Positions 8,202 to 16,729 of a stretch of 64,000 bases of DNA are shown here, in pieces (positions within the stretch are counted from its first letter, which is position 1; each line of letters opens with the position of its first letter). Origin of the DNA: Pseudomonas fluorescens (GTDB lineage Bacteria > Pseudomonadota > Gammaproteobacteria > Pseudomonadales > Pseudomonadaceae); assembly GCF_902497875.1 (NCBI RefSeq), contig NZ_CABVHY010000025.1, forward strand, positions 42,693 to 106,692, given 5' to 3'. The notes beneath the pieces were generated by a model. It saw only the letters and a list, made by a program, of their open reading frames with translations. It made no database searches and had not been told where the DNA came from. The position numbers and the translations under genes are program-made.

Positions 8202-9527
8202 ATGACCGCTCCCACTGCAATTCGCCGACTCAACGCTGCTGATCCGGATTTCGCACATCATCTGGATCATCTGCTGAGCTGGGAAAGTGTGTCTGACGAC
8301 GCGGTCAATCAGCGGGTGCTGGACATTATCAAGGCCGTGCGCGAGCGTGGCGATGCCGCGCTGGTGGAATTCACCCAGCGTTTCGACGGTCTACAAGTGG
8401 CGTCGATGGCGGACCTGATCCTGCCACGCGAGCGTCTGGAACTGGCCCTGACCCGAATTACCGCGCCCCAGCGTGAAGCCCTGGAAAAGGCCGCAACGCG
8501 GGTGCGCAGCTACCACGAAAAACAGAAACAGGAATCCTGGAGCTACACCGAAGCCGACGGTACGGTGCTGGGCCAGAAAGTCACGCCAATTGATCGCGCG
8601 GGTCTGTACGTACCGGGTGGCAAGGCGTCCTATCCGTCCTCGGTGTTGATGAACGCGATTCCGGCCAAGGTCGCGGGCGTGGCCGAAGTGGTCATGGTCG
8701 TTCCGACCCCGCGCGGTGAAATCAACGAGTTGGTGCTGGCCGCGGCCTGCATCGCTGGCGTCGATCGGGTGTTCACCATCGGTGGCGCCCAGGCGGTTGC
8801 CGCGTTGGCGTACGGCACCGAAAGCGTGCCCAAGGTCGACAAAGTGGTCGGCCCGGGCAATATCTATGTGGCCACCGCCAAGCGTCACGTATTCGGCCAG
8901 GTCGGTATCGACATGATCGCCGGTCCGTCCGAGATCCTGGTGGTCTGCGATGGTCAGACCGATCCGGACTGGATTGCCATGGACCTGTTCTCCCAGGCCG
9001 AGCACGACGAAGATGCCCAGGCGATCCTGGTCAGCCCGGACGCCGAGTTCCTCGACAAGGTCGCCGCGAGCATCGCCAAACTGTTGCCGACCATGGAGCG
9101 CGCCGAGATCATCGAGACTTCGATCAATGGCCGTGGTGCGCTGATCAAAGTTCGCGATATGGAGCAAGCCATCGAAGTGGCCAACCGCATCGCGCCGGAG
9201 CACCTGGAGTTGTCGGTCGCCGATCCGCAGGCCTGGTTGCCGCAGATCCGTCACGCCGGTGCGATCTTCATGGGTCGCCACACTTCAGAAGCCTTGGGCG
9301 ACTACTGTGCAGGTCCGAACCACGTATTGCCGACTTCCGGCACCGCGCGGTTCTCCTCGCCGCTGGGTGTGTACGACTTCCAGAAACGCTCGTCGATCAT
9401 CTTCTGCTCCGAGCAGGGTGCGTCCGAACTGGGCAAAACCGCTTCCGTGCTGGCCCGTGGCGAGTCGCTGACCGCTCACGCCCGCAGCGCCGAATACCGC
9501 ATCGTTGAAGAAGGGAAAAAAGCATGA
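8202..9527 (+). CDS. hisD: HisD, histidinol dehydrogenase
   Basis: A 441-residue zinc- and NAD-dependent enzyme that oxidises histidinol to histidine in two steps. Motifs seen are the hinge GLYVPGGKASYPSSVLMNAIPA, the substrate loop FTIGGAQAVAALAYGTESVP, the nucleotide site VGPGNIYVATAKR, and zinc/catalytic residues in SQAEHDEDAQAIL and the C-terminal SGTARFSSPLGVYDF. The last codons overlap the hisC start by 4 bases. Confidence 0.97.
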   Translation: MTAPTAIRRLNAADPDFAHHLDHLLSWESVSDDAVNQRVLDIIKAVRERGDAALVEFTQRFDGLQVASMADLILPRERLELALTRITAPQREALEKAATRVRSYHEKQKQESWSYTEADGTVLGQKVTPIDRAGLYVPGGKASYPSSVLMNAIPAKVAGVAEVVMVVPTPRGEINELVLAAACIAGVDRVFTIGGAQAVAALAYGTESVPKVDKVVGPGNIYVATAKRHVFGQVGIDMIAGPSEILVVCDGQTDPDWIAMDLFSQAEHDEDAQAILVSPDAEFLDKVAASIAKLLPTMERAEIIETSINGRGALIKVRDMEQAIEVANRIAPEHLELSVADPQAWLPQIRHAGAIFMGRHTSEALGDYCAGPNHVLPTSGTARFSSPLGVYDFQKRSSIIFCSEQGASELGKTASVLARGESLTAHARSAEYRIVEEGKKA

Positions 9528-10576
9528 GTAAATTCTGGAGTCCCTTCGTCAAGAGTCTGGTGCCTTACGTTCCGGGCGAACAGCCGAAACTGGCGAAGCT
9601 GGTGAAGCTCAACACCAACGAAAATCCGTACGGACCATCGCCTAAAGCCCTGGCGGCGATGCAGACCGAACTCAATGACAACCTGCGTCTGTACCCGGAC
9701 CCGAACAGTGATGTGCTGAAACAAGCCGTTGCCAAGTATTACGGCGTGCAGGGCAGTCAGGTGTTTCTCGGCAATGGTTCCGATGAAGTCCTGGCGCACA
9801 TCTTCCACGGTTTGCTGCAACACGATCAGCCGCTGCTGTTCCCGGACATCAGCTACAGCTTCTACCCGGTTTACTGTGGCTTGTATGGCATTAAGTTTGA
9901 TGCCGTGCCGCTGAACGAGCAGTTCCAGATCAGCCCGGCGGACTACGCCAAGCCGAACGGCGGGATCATTTTCCCGAACCCTAACGCACCGACCGGTTGC
10001 CTGTTGGCACTGGAGGCGGTGGAGCAAATCCTCAAGGCCAGCCCGGACTCGGTGGTGGTGGTGGATGAGGCTTACATTGACTTCGGCGGCGAGACGGCAA
10101 TCACCCTTGTGGACCGTTATCCGAACCTTCTGGTGACTCAGACCCTGTCCAAGTCCCGTTCGTTGGCCGGCCTGCGGGTGGGTCTGGCGGTGGGGCACCC
10201 GGACTTGATCGAGGCGTTGGAGCGGATCAAGAACAGCTTCAACTCCTACCCCCTGGATCGTCTGGCCATTGTGGGCGCGGCGGCGGCGTTCGAGGATCGC
10301 GAGTACTTCGACAAGACCTGCCGGTTAGTGATCGAGAGCCGTGACAAAGTAGTCGCGCAGTTGCAGACCAAGGGCTTTGAAGTACTGCCGTCGGCGGCGA
10401 ACTTCATTTTCGCTCGTCACCCGAAACACGATGCAGCTGGCCTGGCGGCGAAGTTGCGCGAGCAGGGGGTGATCGTCCGGCACTTCAAGCAAGAGCGGAT
10501 TGCTCAATTCCTGCGGATCAGCATCGGCACGCCAGAGCAGAACCAGGCGTTGATTGACGGCCTCAGCGACCTTTAA
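9524..10576 (+). CDS. hisC: HisC, histidinol-phosphate aminotransferase
   Basis: A 350-residue class I/II PLP aminotransferase. The PLP lysine lies in QTLSKSRSLAGLRVG (about residue 213), preceded by FPNPNAPTGC and VVVDEAYIDF. It converts imidazole acetol phosphate to histidinol phosphate. It overlaps hisD by 4 bases. A pair of REP palindromes follows directly. Confidence 0.96.
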   Translation: MSKFWSPFVKSLVPYVPGEQPKLAKLVKLNTNENPYGPSPKALAAMQTELNDNLRLYPDPNSDVLKQAVAKYYGVQGSQVFLGNGSDEVLAHIFHGLLQHDQPLLFPDISYSFYPVYCGLYGIKFDAVPLNEQFQISPADYAKPNGGIIFPNPNAPTGCLLALEAVEQILKASPDSVVVVDEAYIDFGGETAITLVDRYPNLLVTQTLSKSRSLAGLRVGLAVGHPDLIEALERIKNSFNSYPLDRLAIVGAAAAFEDREYFDKTCRLVIESRDKVVAQLQTKGFEVLPSAANFIFARHPKHDAAGLAAKLREQGVIVRHFKQERIAQFLRISIGTPEQNQALIDGLSDL

Positions 10577-10584
10577 ACCGCTAT

Positions 10585-10686
10585 CGTCGGAACGCCGCCC
10601 GGAGCAAGCTCGCTCCCACACTGGTTCTGCGCTGATCACAAATTTGTGGCCAACCGAAAACCCTGTGGGAGCGAGCTTGCTCGCGA
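10585..10686. repeat. Inverted REP pair after hisC
   Basis: Two REP cores in opposite orientation, GGAGCAAGCTCGCTCCCACA at 10601-10620 and its reverse-complement type TGTGGGAGCGAGCTTGC from 10664, are separated by about 44 bases. This is the usual Pseudomonas REP doublet placed between converging genes. The lead-in (ATCGTCGGAACGCCGCCC) recurs at the REP near 20040. Confidence 0.85.
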
Positions 10687-10711
10687 TTGGCATCACCACA
10701 GATGCCAAGCC

Positions 10712-11430
10712 CTACTCGTGATGCGCCTCCCCCAGGAACGTCAGCGAACTGAACACCCCCCGCGTCGCCACATCGGCATTGTCCTTCAGTGGAATGTCCA
10801 TCTGCGCCGCAATCACATTCAACCCCTCATTACGCACCAGTACCTGCGCCCGACCTTCGGCATCTGTCTCTGTGCTCAGGGTATTGGGGGCATTGCGATA
10901 ATCGCCAATCAACTTCACCCCGGCCGCCGGTTTGCCATCGAGCAACACCCGAACCGGCAATGACTGGCCCGGCCCTACGGTCAGCGGATCAACTTCCGGC
11001 AGAATCAGCAGTTTGATCTGATCAAGTCTGGGCAGCTTCGCCCCCGGCTGATAGATCGCCAGGCTGTATTTAAAGGTCTGGGTCGATTCGACGGCACCCG
11101 GCACTTTGCTGCGCCCCTGATTGATCCACTGCTTGTCGGCAGTCTGTGACCACATACCATTATCCAGTGCTACCGCCAGGACCGCGGGCGGCTTGAGCGG
11201 TTGCAGGCGTGCGTGGTCGACCAGGCGCCGCACGCTCACCGGGATCCTCTTGCCGCCGAGATCATAGGCCCAGGCGCCGCTGATTTTCTGCGCCTTGAAG
11301 GCATTGTCCTCGGCGCCATGACCATAAATGACTTCGATATTGCCGCGCCGCTGTTCGGTCCATAGACCGTGGGCCGGACCTGAGTGGAGAACAGCAGGCC
11401 GAGCAGCGCCAGTAATTTGAATGGTTGCAT
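10712..11430 (-). pseudogene. DUF4198-family periplasmic protein gene broken by a frameshift
   Basis: The C-terminal three quarters read openly (LVDHARLQPLKPPAVLAVAL ... FKYSLAIYQPGAKLP ... GEAHHE) and match DUF4198 proteins, often encoded with TonB-dependent metal receptors. The N-terminus in another frame gives a signal peptide (MQPFKLLALLGLLFSTQVR). Adding one base in the GGGCCGG run at about 11371-11377 restores a typical sequence (QVRAHGLWTEQRRGNIEVIYGHGAED) and a length of 240 codons. The gene starts 12 bases after the receptor stop codon, so it was probably co-transcribed with it. A sequencing error is equally possible. Confidence 0.75.
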
Positions 11431-11442
11431 GGTGACTTCCTT

Positions 11443-13548
11443 TTACAGATTGAGTGTCAGGCTGACGGTGAAATTGCGCGGCTCGCCGGGATTGACCCAG
11501 TAATTGCTGTAGGAGCGCTCGTAGTATTTTTCGTCGAACAGGTTGTTCAGGTTCAGGCCTACCGTGAGGTTTTCGCTGGCCTTGTAATGGGCCAGCAGGT
11601 CGATGGTGTGGTAGGCCGGCAGTTCGAAGTCGCTGCCGGCTTCACCCGAACGATCGCCGACATAGGTGAGCGCCGCACCAAGGTCCGAACCGCGAAACCG
11701 GCCGTCCTGAAATTCATACACGCCGAGCAAACTGCCGCTGCGTTTGGCCACGCCGAGAATTCGGCTGCCGGTGGGAATCACTGCGTCGCCTTGGGTCACT
11801 TCGGCATCGATATAGGCGAAGGCGCCGATCACTCGTACTGCGTTGCTGAGTTGGCCGGCGACTTGCAGGTCAACGCCCTGGCTGCGGGCCTTGCCCATGG
11901 CGCGACGGGTGTCAGTGCCCGGGTCGAGGGCCAGCACGTTTTCTTTCTCGATATGGAAGGCGGCGAGGGTGGCGCTCAGGCGCTCGTCGAACAGCTCGCT
12001 TTTGATCCCGATTTCGTAGCCCACACCTTCCTCCGGATCGAAGGATTTACCGGCGGCGTCCAGACCGTTGTTCGGCTTGAACGAAGTGGAGGCGTTGGCG
12101 AACAGCCCGACTTGCGGCGTCAGTTGGTAGAGCAGGCCGGCCCGCTGGGTCAAGGCGTCATGGCTTTGCCTGTTGCTGGCGTTCCTCGCGTGGTCGTCGA
12201 CCTTCTGCTCGAAGTGTTCGATGCGCGCTCCGAGCATGCCCCGCAGGCGCTCGGTGAAAACGATCTGGTCTTGCAGGTTCAGCGCTTGGCTTTCAACGTG
12301 CTCGAAGAAGTCCGTGCCCGAGCGGGCGCCATCGGGTTTCGGCTGGCCGTAAACCGGGTGGTAGATGTCGATGGCATAGGGGCTTCCGGCGATAGTGCTG
12401 ACCCGCTCGTTCTTGCGGTAGTTCTCGTATTCGCTGCCGATCAGCAGTTCGTGCTGCCAGCTGCCGATGTCGAACAGGCCGCGCAGTTCCAGCTGGGTAA
12501 TGCTGTCGTGCCAATTGCTGTCGCGCTCGCGGTAGCGACGATTGACAGTGTGGCCGTCTGCATTCAGCGGGCGAGCCTCGGAAGCGAAGCCCCAGAGTTT
12601 GCCTTCCTTGTAATGGCTGGCCAGGCGCAGCTTCCAACTGTCGTTGAGCTGATGTTCGAGGGCGGCTTGAAGCAGGTTGTTGTGGTTATTGATGTCGCTG
12701 TCATTGGGCTCGCCAAGGTAGGTCGAGCGCGATATACCGCTCCATCGGTTATTGGGCGCGACGATGCCGCGGTCGAAGGTCGAACTGTGACGGACGAATT
12801 CGCTTTCCAGCAACAGGCTGGTGTCCGGGTTCAGTTGCCAGCTGAAGGAGGGCGCGACGAACACTCGTTTGCTGTCGACGTGGTCGCGAAAGCTGTGGTT
12901 GTCCTCGACGGCCAGGTTCACCCGGGACAGGACGTTGCCGTTGTCATCCAGCGGTGTATTGAGGTCCAGGGCCGTGCGGTAGCGATCCCAGCTGCCGGCG
13001 CTGGTTTGCAGGGTAGTGAACGCTTCAGGCTGTGGCTTCTTGGTGACGATGTTTACAGTGCCGCCGGGATCGCCGCGTCCATAAAGGCTGGCTGCCGGGC
13101 CTTTGAGCACTTCGATGCGCTCGATGTTGGCGGCATCCGGGGTGCTCGGGTAACCGCGGTTGGCGCTGAAACCGTCCTTGTAGAACTCCGAGGTGGTGAA
13201 GCCGCGCACGCTGTACTCGTACAGGGTCAGGCCGCCGAAGTTGTTCTGTTTCGAGACGCCGCCGGCAAATTCCAGGGCTCGTTCGACACGGGTGCTGCCC
13301 AAATCATTGAGCACGCTGGCGGGAATCACGCTGATGGACTGCGGGATGTCCTTGATCGCCGTGTCAGTTTTGGTCGCGCTGGATGAGCGGGTGGCGCGAT
13401 AACCCTGGACCGAACCGGTAGGGGATTCGTAGTCGGAGGTGACGCTGATGACGTCCAGTTCGAGGGGTTGCGGCTCTTCGGCGAAGACCGGATCTCCCAG
13501 CAGGCCGAGGGCCAGACCTGCCAGGGTGACAATTTTGCGAGATGTCAT
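11443..13548 (-). CDS. TonB-dependent siderophore/metal receptor
   Basis: A 701-residue outer-membrane receptor with a signal peptide (MTSRKIVTLAGLALGLLGDP, cleavage near VFA). It has a plug domain (KDIPQSISVIPASVL; IERIEVLKGPAASLYGRGDPGGTVNIV in two parts) and a 22-strand barrel ending in the C-terminal NFTVSLTLNL with a final aromatic-poor Leu. It takes up a ferric siderophore or other chelated metal using TonB energy. An upstream TTG at 13578 is possible, but the ATG at 13548 starts the signal peptide cleanly. The exact ligand is not predictable. The DUF4198 neighbour and a Zur-box-like sequence upstream hint at a metal other than iron. Confidence 0.9.
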   Translation of the reverse strand: MTSRKIVTLAGLALGLLGDPVFAEEPQPLELDVISVTSDYESPTGSVQGYRATRSSSATKTDTAIKDIPQSISVIPASVLNDLGSTRVERALEFAGGVSKQNNFGGLTLYEYSVRGFTTSEFYKDGFSANRGYPSTPDAANIERIEVLKGPAASLYGRGDPGGTVNIVTKKPQPEAFTTLQTSAGSWDRYRTALDLNTPLDDNGNVLSRVNLAVEDNHSFRDHVDSKRVFVAPSFSWQLNPDTSLLLESEFVRHSSTFDRGIVAPNNRWSGISRSTYLGEPNDSDINNHNNLLQAALEHQLNDSWKLRLASHYKEGKLWGFASEARPLNADGHTVNRRYRERDSNWHDSITQLELRGLFDIGSWQHELLIGSEYENYRKNERVSTIAGSPYAIDIYHPVYGQPKPDGARSGTDFFEHVESQALNLQDQIVFTERLRGMLGARIEHFEQKVDDHARNASNRQSHDALTQRAGLLYQLTPQVGLFANASTSFKPNNGLDAAGKSFDPEEGVGYEIGIKSELFDERLSATLAAFHIEKENVLALDPGTDTRRAMGKARSQGVDLQVAGQLSNAVRVIGAFAYIDAEVTQGDAVIPTGSRILGVAKRSGSLLGVYEFQDGRFRGSDLGAALTYVGDRSGEAGSDFELPAYHTIDLLAHYKASENLTVGLNLNNLFDEKYYERSYSNYWVNPGEPRNFTVSLTLNL

Positions 13549-13570
13549 GACATCGTTCCAATAGCGATAT

Positions 13571-13585
13571 TGAAACAATATAACA
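13571..13585 (-). promoter_or_regulatory. Zur-box-like sequence upstream of the TonB receptor
   Basis: On the minus strand the bases read TGTTATATTGTTTCA. The left half matches the proteobacterial Zur consensus core TGTTATAWTATAACA exactly, and the right half is degenerate (12 of 15 positions agree overall). It sits about 23 bases before the chosen ATG. This is a suggestion only. Confidence 0.3.
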
Positions 13586-13610
13586 TAACCAAAACGAATG
13601 TATGTCTTTA

Positions 13611-13626
13611 GCCCGGCATGCCGGGC
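13611..13626 (-). terminator. Palindrome after algW
   Basis: A perfect 16-base palindrome GCCCGGCATGCCGGGC lies just past the algW stop codon. There is no T-run behind it, so termination is probable but not certain. Confidence 0.45.
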
Positions 13627-13632
13627 GAGGGC

Positions 13633-14793
13633 TTATTCTTCTTCTTTGGCCGGAGTAGTTACAGGCGGTGGCCGCAGACCAATCTCCGCGGTGAGCTTGA
13701 GCTCCTTGCCGTTGCGCATGACCTGAATGCTGACCTTGTCGGTCGGCTTGATCCGCGCCACCTGGTTCATCGAGCGACGGCCGTCGCCGGCCGGTTCGCC
13801 GTCGATGCTGAGGATCACATCACCCAGTTGCAGGCCGGCCTTTTGCGCCGGACCGTCACGGAAAATCCCGGCGACCACGATGCCCGGGCGCCCGGAGAGG
13901 CCAAAGGATTCCGCCAGTTCCTGAGTCAAGGGCTGCACTTCAATGCCGAGCCAGCCACGGATGACCTGGCCGTGCTCGATGATCGACTTCATCACCTCCA
14001 TGGCCAGTTTGATCGGGATCGCGAAACCGATGCCCTGGGAGCCGCCGGATTTGGAGAAGATCGCCGTGTTGACCCCCGTCAGGTTGCCGTTGGCGTCCAC
14101 CAGCGCCCCACCGGAGTTACCGGGGTTGATCGCGGCGTCGGTCTGAATGAAGTCTTCATAGTTGTTCAGCCCAAGCTGGTTACGCCCGGTGGCACTGATA
14201 ATGCCCATGGTGACGGTCTGGCCGACGCCGAAAGGGTTGCCGATGGCCAGCGCGACATCGCCGATGCGGATGTTGTCGGAGCGACCGACGGTGATCGAGG
14301 GTAAATTCTTCAGATCGATTTTCAGCACCGCCAGGTCGGTTTCCGGGTCGCTGCCGATCACCCGGGCCAGGGTTTCGCGACCATCCTTGAGCGCCACCAC
14401 GATCTGGTCGGCACCGCTGGTGACGTGGTTGTTGGTCAGCAGGTAGCCTTCAGGGCTCATGATCACGCCCGAGCCGAGGCTGGACTCCATGCGCTTCTGC
14501 TTGGGCAGGTTATCGCCGAAGAAGCGTCGGAACTGCGGATCCTCGAACAATGGATGGCTGGGTTTGTTGATCACCTTGGTGGTGTACAGGTTGACCACCG
14601 CAGGCGCGGCGATGGTCACCGCATCGGCGTAGGACACGGGGCCCTGCTGAGCCAGGGTAGTTTGTGGGGCTTGCTGCAGGTTGACGTCAAGGCTTGGCAG
14701 CCCCACCCACTGCGGGTAACGCTGAATAATCAGCATCGCAATAAGCACGCCGGCCAACAGCGGCCAGCCAAAAAAACGCAGCGCCTTGAGCAT
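13633..14793 (-). CDS. algW: AlgW/DegS-type periplasmic serine protease
   Basis: A 386-residue HtrA-family protease with one N-terminal membrane anchor (FFGWPLLAGVLIAMLIIQ). The catalytic triad is visible as His in LLTNNHVTSGAD, Asp in ETDLAVLKI and Ser in NPGNSGGAL, and one PDZ domain follows (residues about 285-370). In Pseudomonas AlgW senses misfolded outer-membrane proteins and cleaves the anti-sigma factor MucA to release AlgU. The position beside hisC and nif3/cysD matches PAO1 gene order (PA4446), with the receptor and DUF4198 gene inserted between hisC and algW. Confidence 0.94.
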   Translation of the reverse strand: MLKALRFFGWPLLAGVLIAMLIIQRYPQWVGLPSLDVNLQQAPQTTLAQQGPVSYADAVTIAAPAVVNLYTTKVINKPSHPLFEDPQFRRFFGDNLPKQKRMESSLGSGVIMSPEGYLLTNNHVTSGADQIVVALKDGRETLARVIGSDPETDLAVLKIDLKNLPSITVGRSDNIRIGDVALAIGNPFGVGQTVTMGIISATGRNQLGLNNYEDFIQTDAAINPGNSGGALVDANGNLTGVNTAIFSKSGGSQGIGFAIPIKLAMEVMKSIIEHGQVIRGWLGIEVQPLTQELAESFGLSGRPGIVVAGIFRDGPAQKAGLQLGDVILSIDGEPAGDGRRSMNQVARIKPTDKVSIQVMRNGKELKLTAEIGLRPPPVTTPAKEEE

Positions 14794-14895
14794 TAAGCAA
14801 GTCCTGAGAGGTTGCAGGGGGTGTGAGACCGCCCATAATGTCGCGCATTATAGAGGCGTGCGAGCACCTCTGAACGGGATATTTAGGAGTCTTTT

Positions 14896-15654
14896 ATGGC
14901 CGTTGCCCTGAACACCCTGGTAGAAGAAGCAGACCGTTACCTCAGCAGTTCGCGGATTGCCGATTACTGCCCCAACGGCTTGCAGGTCGAAGGCCGGCCA
15001 CAGGTCATGCGCATCGTCAGCGGCGTCACCGCCAGCCAGGCGTTGCTCGACGCGGCAGTGGAGGCCAAGGCTGATCTGGTGCTGGTGCATCATGGTTATT
15101 TCTGGAAAGGTGAGAATCCGTGCATCACCGGCATGAAGCAGCGCCGGCTGAAAACCCTGCTCAAGCACGACATCAGTTTGCTGGCATACCACCTGCCACT
15201 GGACTTGCATCCCGAGGTCGGCAACAACGTACAGCTTGCTCGGCAGTTGGATATTACTGTCGAAGGTCCGCTGGACCCGGATAACCTCAAGGTCGTCGGC
15301 CTGGTCGGCTCGTTGTCCGAACCCATGACCGCGCGCGATTTTGCCCGGCGCGTACAGGAAGTGATGGGGCGCGAACCGCTGCTGATCGAAGGCAGCGAGA
15401 TGATCCGGCGTGTCGGCTGGTGCACCGGTGGTGGCCAGGGGTATATCGATCAAGCGGTGCTGGCCGGTGTCGACCTGTACTTGAGCGGCGAAGCCTCGGA
15501 ACAAACCTTCCACAGCGCCCGGGAAAACGACATCAGTTTTATCGCCGCCGGTCACCACGCCACCGAACGCTACGGCGTGCAGGCGCTGGGAGATTATCTG
15601 GCGCGACGCTTTGCTCTCGAACACATCTTCATCGATTGCCCGAATCCGATTTGA
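14896..15654 (+). CDS. Nif3-like dinuclear metal-centre protein
   Basis: A 252-residue protein of the Nif3/YbgI (DUF34, 'GTP cyclohydrolase type 2-like') family. Metal-ligand motifs include DLVLVHHGYFW (two His) near residue 62, LAYHLPLDLHP near residue 98, and the C-terminal ISFIAAGHHATERYGVQAL. The biochemical role of the family is unsettled. It is divergent from algW and upstream of cysD, an arrangement conserved in the genus. Confidence 0.9.
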   Translation: MAVALNTLVEEADRYLSSSRIADYCPNGLQVEGRPQVMRIVSGVTASQALLDAAVEAKADLVLVHHGYFWKGENPCITGMKQRRLKTLLKHDISLLAYHLPLDLHPEVGNNVQLARQLDITVEGPLDPDNLKVVGLVGSLSEPMTARDFARRVQEVMGREPLLIEGSEMIRRVGWCTGGGQGYIDQAVLAGVDLYLSGEASEQTFHSARENDISFIAAGHHATERYGVQALGDYLARRFALEHIFIDCPNPI

Positions 15655-15683
15655 TTTTCAGGGTGGGAGCCCCAAACACCCGG

Positions 15684-15697
15684 GTATATTCATATAC
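15684..15697. promoter_or_regulatory. Palindrome upstream of cysD, possible regulator site
   Basis: GTATATTCATATAC is an inverted repeat with 6-base arms around TC, 105 bases before the cysD start. The ATTCATAT core resembles half-sites described for the sulfur regulator CysB, whose consensus is loose. Confidence 0.3.
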
Positions 15698-15802
15698 TCT
15701 TTCGATCTAGTTGGCCTCCTCAATAGAAGCGGACGCTGTGCTAGCATGCCTCGCTCGAACACGGCCCGCTGGCCGTCCATAAGATCGTTTTCGTGAGTAG
15801 CT

Positions 15803-16720
15803 ATGGTCGACAAACTGACGCATCTGAAACAGCTGGAGGCCGAAAGCATCCACATCATCCGCGAGGTCGCCGCCGAGTTCGATAACCCGGTGATGCTGTA
15901 TTCCGTCGGTAAAGACTCCGCCGTAATGCTGCACCTTGCACGCAAGGCGTTCTTCCCGGGCAAACTGCCATTCCCGGTGATGCACGTCGACACCCAGTGG
16001 AAATTCAAGGAAATGTACAGCTTCCGCGACCGCATGGTCGAAGAGCTGGGCCTAAAACTGCTGGTGCACGTCAACCCCGATGGCGTCGCGCAGGGTATCA
16101 ACCCGCTGACCCACGGCAGCGCCAAACACACCGACATCATGAAAACCGAAGGCCTCAAGCAGGCCCTCGACAAGTACGGCTTCGACGCTGCCTTTGGTGG
16201 TGCCCGTCGTGACGAAGAGAAGTCCCGTGCCAAAGAGCGCGTGTATTCCTTCCGCGACACCAAGCACCGCTGGGACCCGAAAAACCAGCGTCCCGAGCTG
16301 TGGAATGTCTACAACGGCAACGTCAACAAAGGTGAATCCATTCGTGTGTTCCCTTTGTCGAACTGGACCGAACTGGACATCTGGCAGTACATCTACCTCG
16401 AAGGCATCCCGATCGTGCCGCTGTATTTCGCCGCCGAGCGCGACGTCATCGAGATGAATGGCACCTGGATCATGATCGACGACGAGCGCCTGCTCAATCA
16501 CCTGAGCGACGAAGACAAGGCGCGTATCGTCAAGAAGAAAGTCCGCTTCCGCACACTGGGCGACTACCCGTTGACCGGCGCGGTCGAGTCCGAGGCCACC
16601 AGCCTGACCGACATCATTCAGGAAATGCTCCTGACGCGAACTTCCGAACGCCAGGGCCGAGTCATCGATCACGATGGCGCCGGCTCCATGGAAGAAAAGA
16701 AACGTCAGGGTTATTTCTAA
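15803..16720 (+). CDS. cysD: CysD, sulfate adenylyltransferase small subunit
   Basis: A 305-residue PP-loop ATP pyrophosphatase-type enzyme, with YSVGKDSAVMLHLARKAF as the SGxDS-like loop near residue 32. It adenylylates sulfate to APS with its GTPase partner CysN, the entry step of assimilatory sulfate reduction. It is 9 bases upstream of cysNC. Confidence 0.97.
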   Translation: MVDKLTHLKQLEAESIHIIREVAAEFDNPVMLYSVGKDSAVMLHLARKAFFPGKLPFPVMHVDTQWKFKEMYSFRDRMVEELGLKLLVHVNPDGVAQGINPLTHGSAKHTDIMKTEGLKQALDKYGFDAAFGGARRDEEKSRAKERVYSFRDTKHRWDPKNQRPELWNVYNGNVNKGESIRVFPLSNWTELDIWQYIYLEGIPIVPLYFAAERDVIEMNGTWIMIDDERLLNHLSDEDKARIVKKKVRFRTLGDYPLTGAVESEATSLTDIIQEMLLTRTSERQGRVIDHDGAGSMEEKKRQGYF

Positions 16721-16729
16721 GGGGTTGTC

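Noticed and set aside
5940..8270. 776-codon open frame on the minus strand opposite murA and hisG
   Set aside because: It is an antisense artefact of GC-rich codon use in two certain genes, and its translation has no recognisable domain.
11425..13386. 653-codon plus-strand frame opposite the TonB receptor
   Set aside because: The receptor on the minus strand has a signal peptide, plug and barrel, so the plus-strand frame is its shadow.
15655..15802. Riboswitch upstream of cysD
   Set aside because: No SAM-type conserved core or paired terminator/antiterminator could be traced, only a short palindrome.
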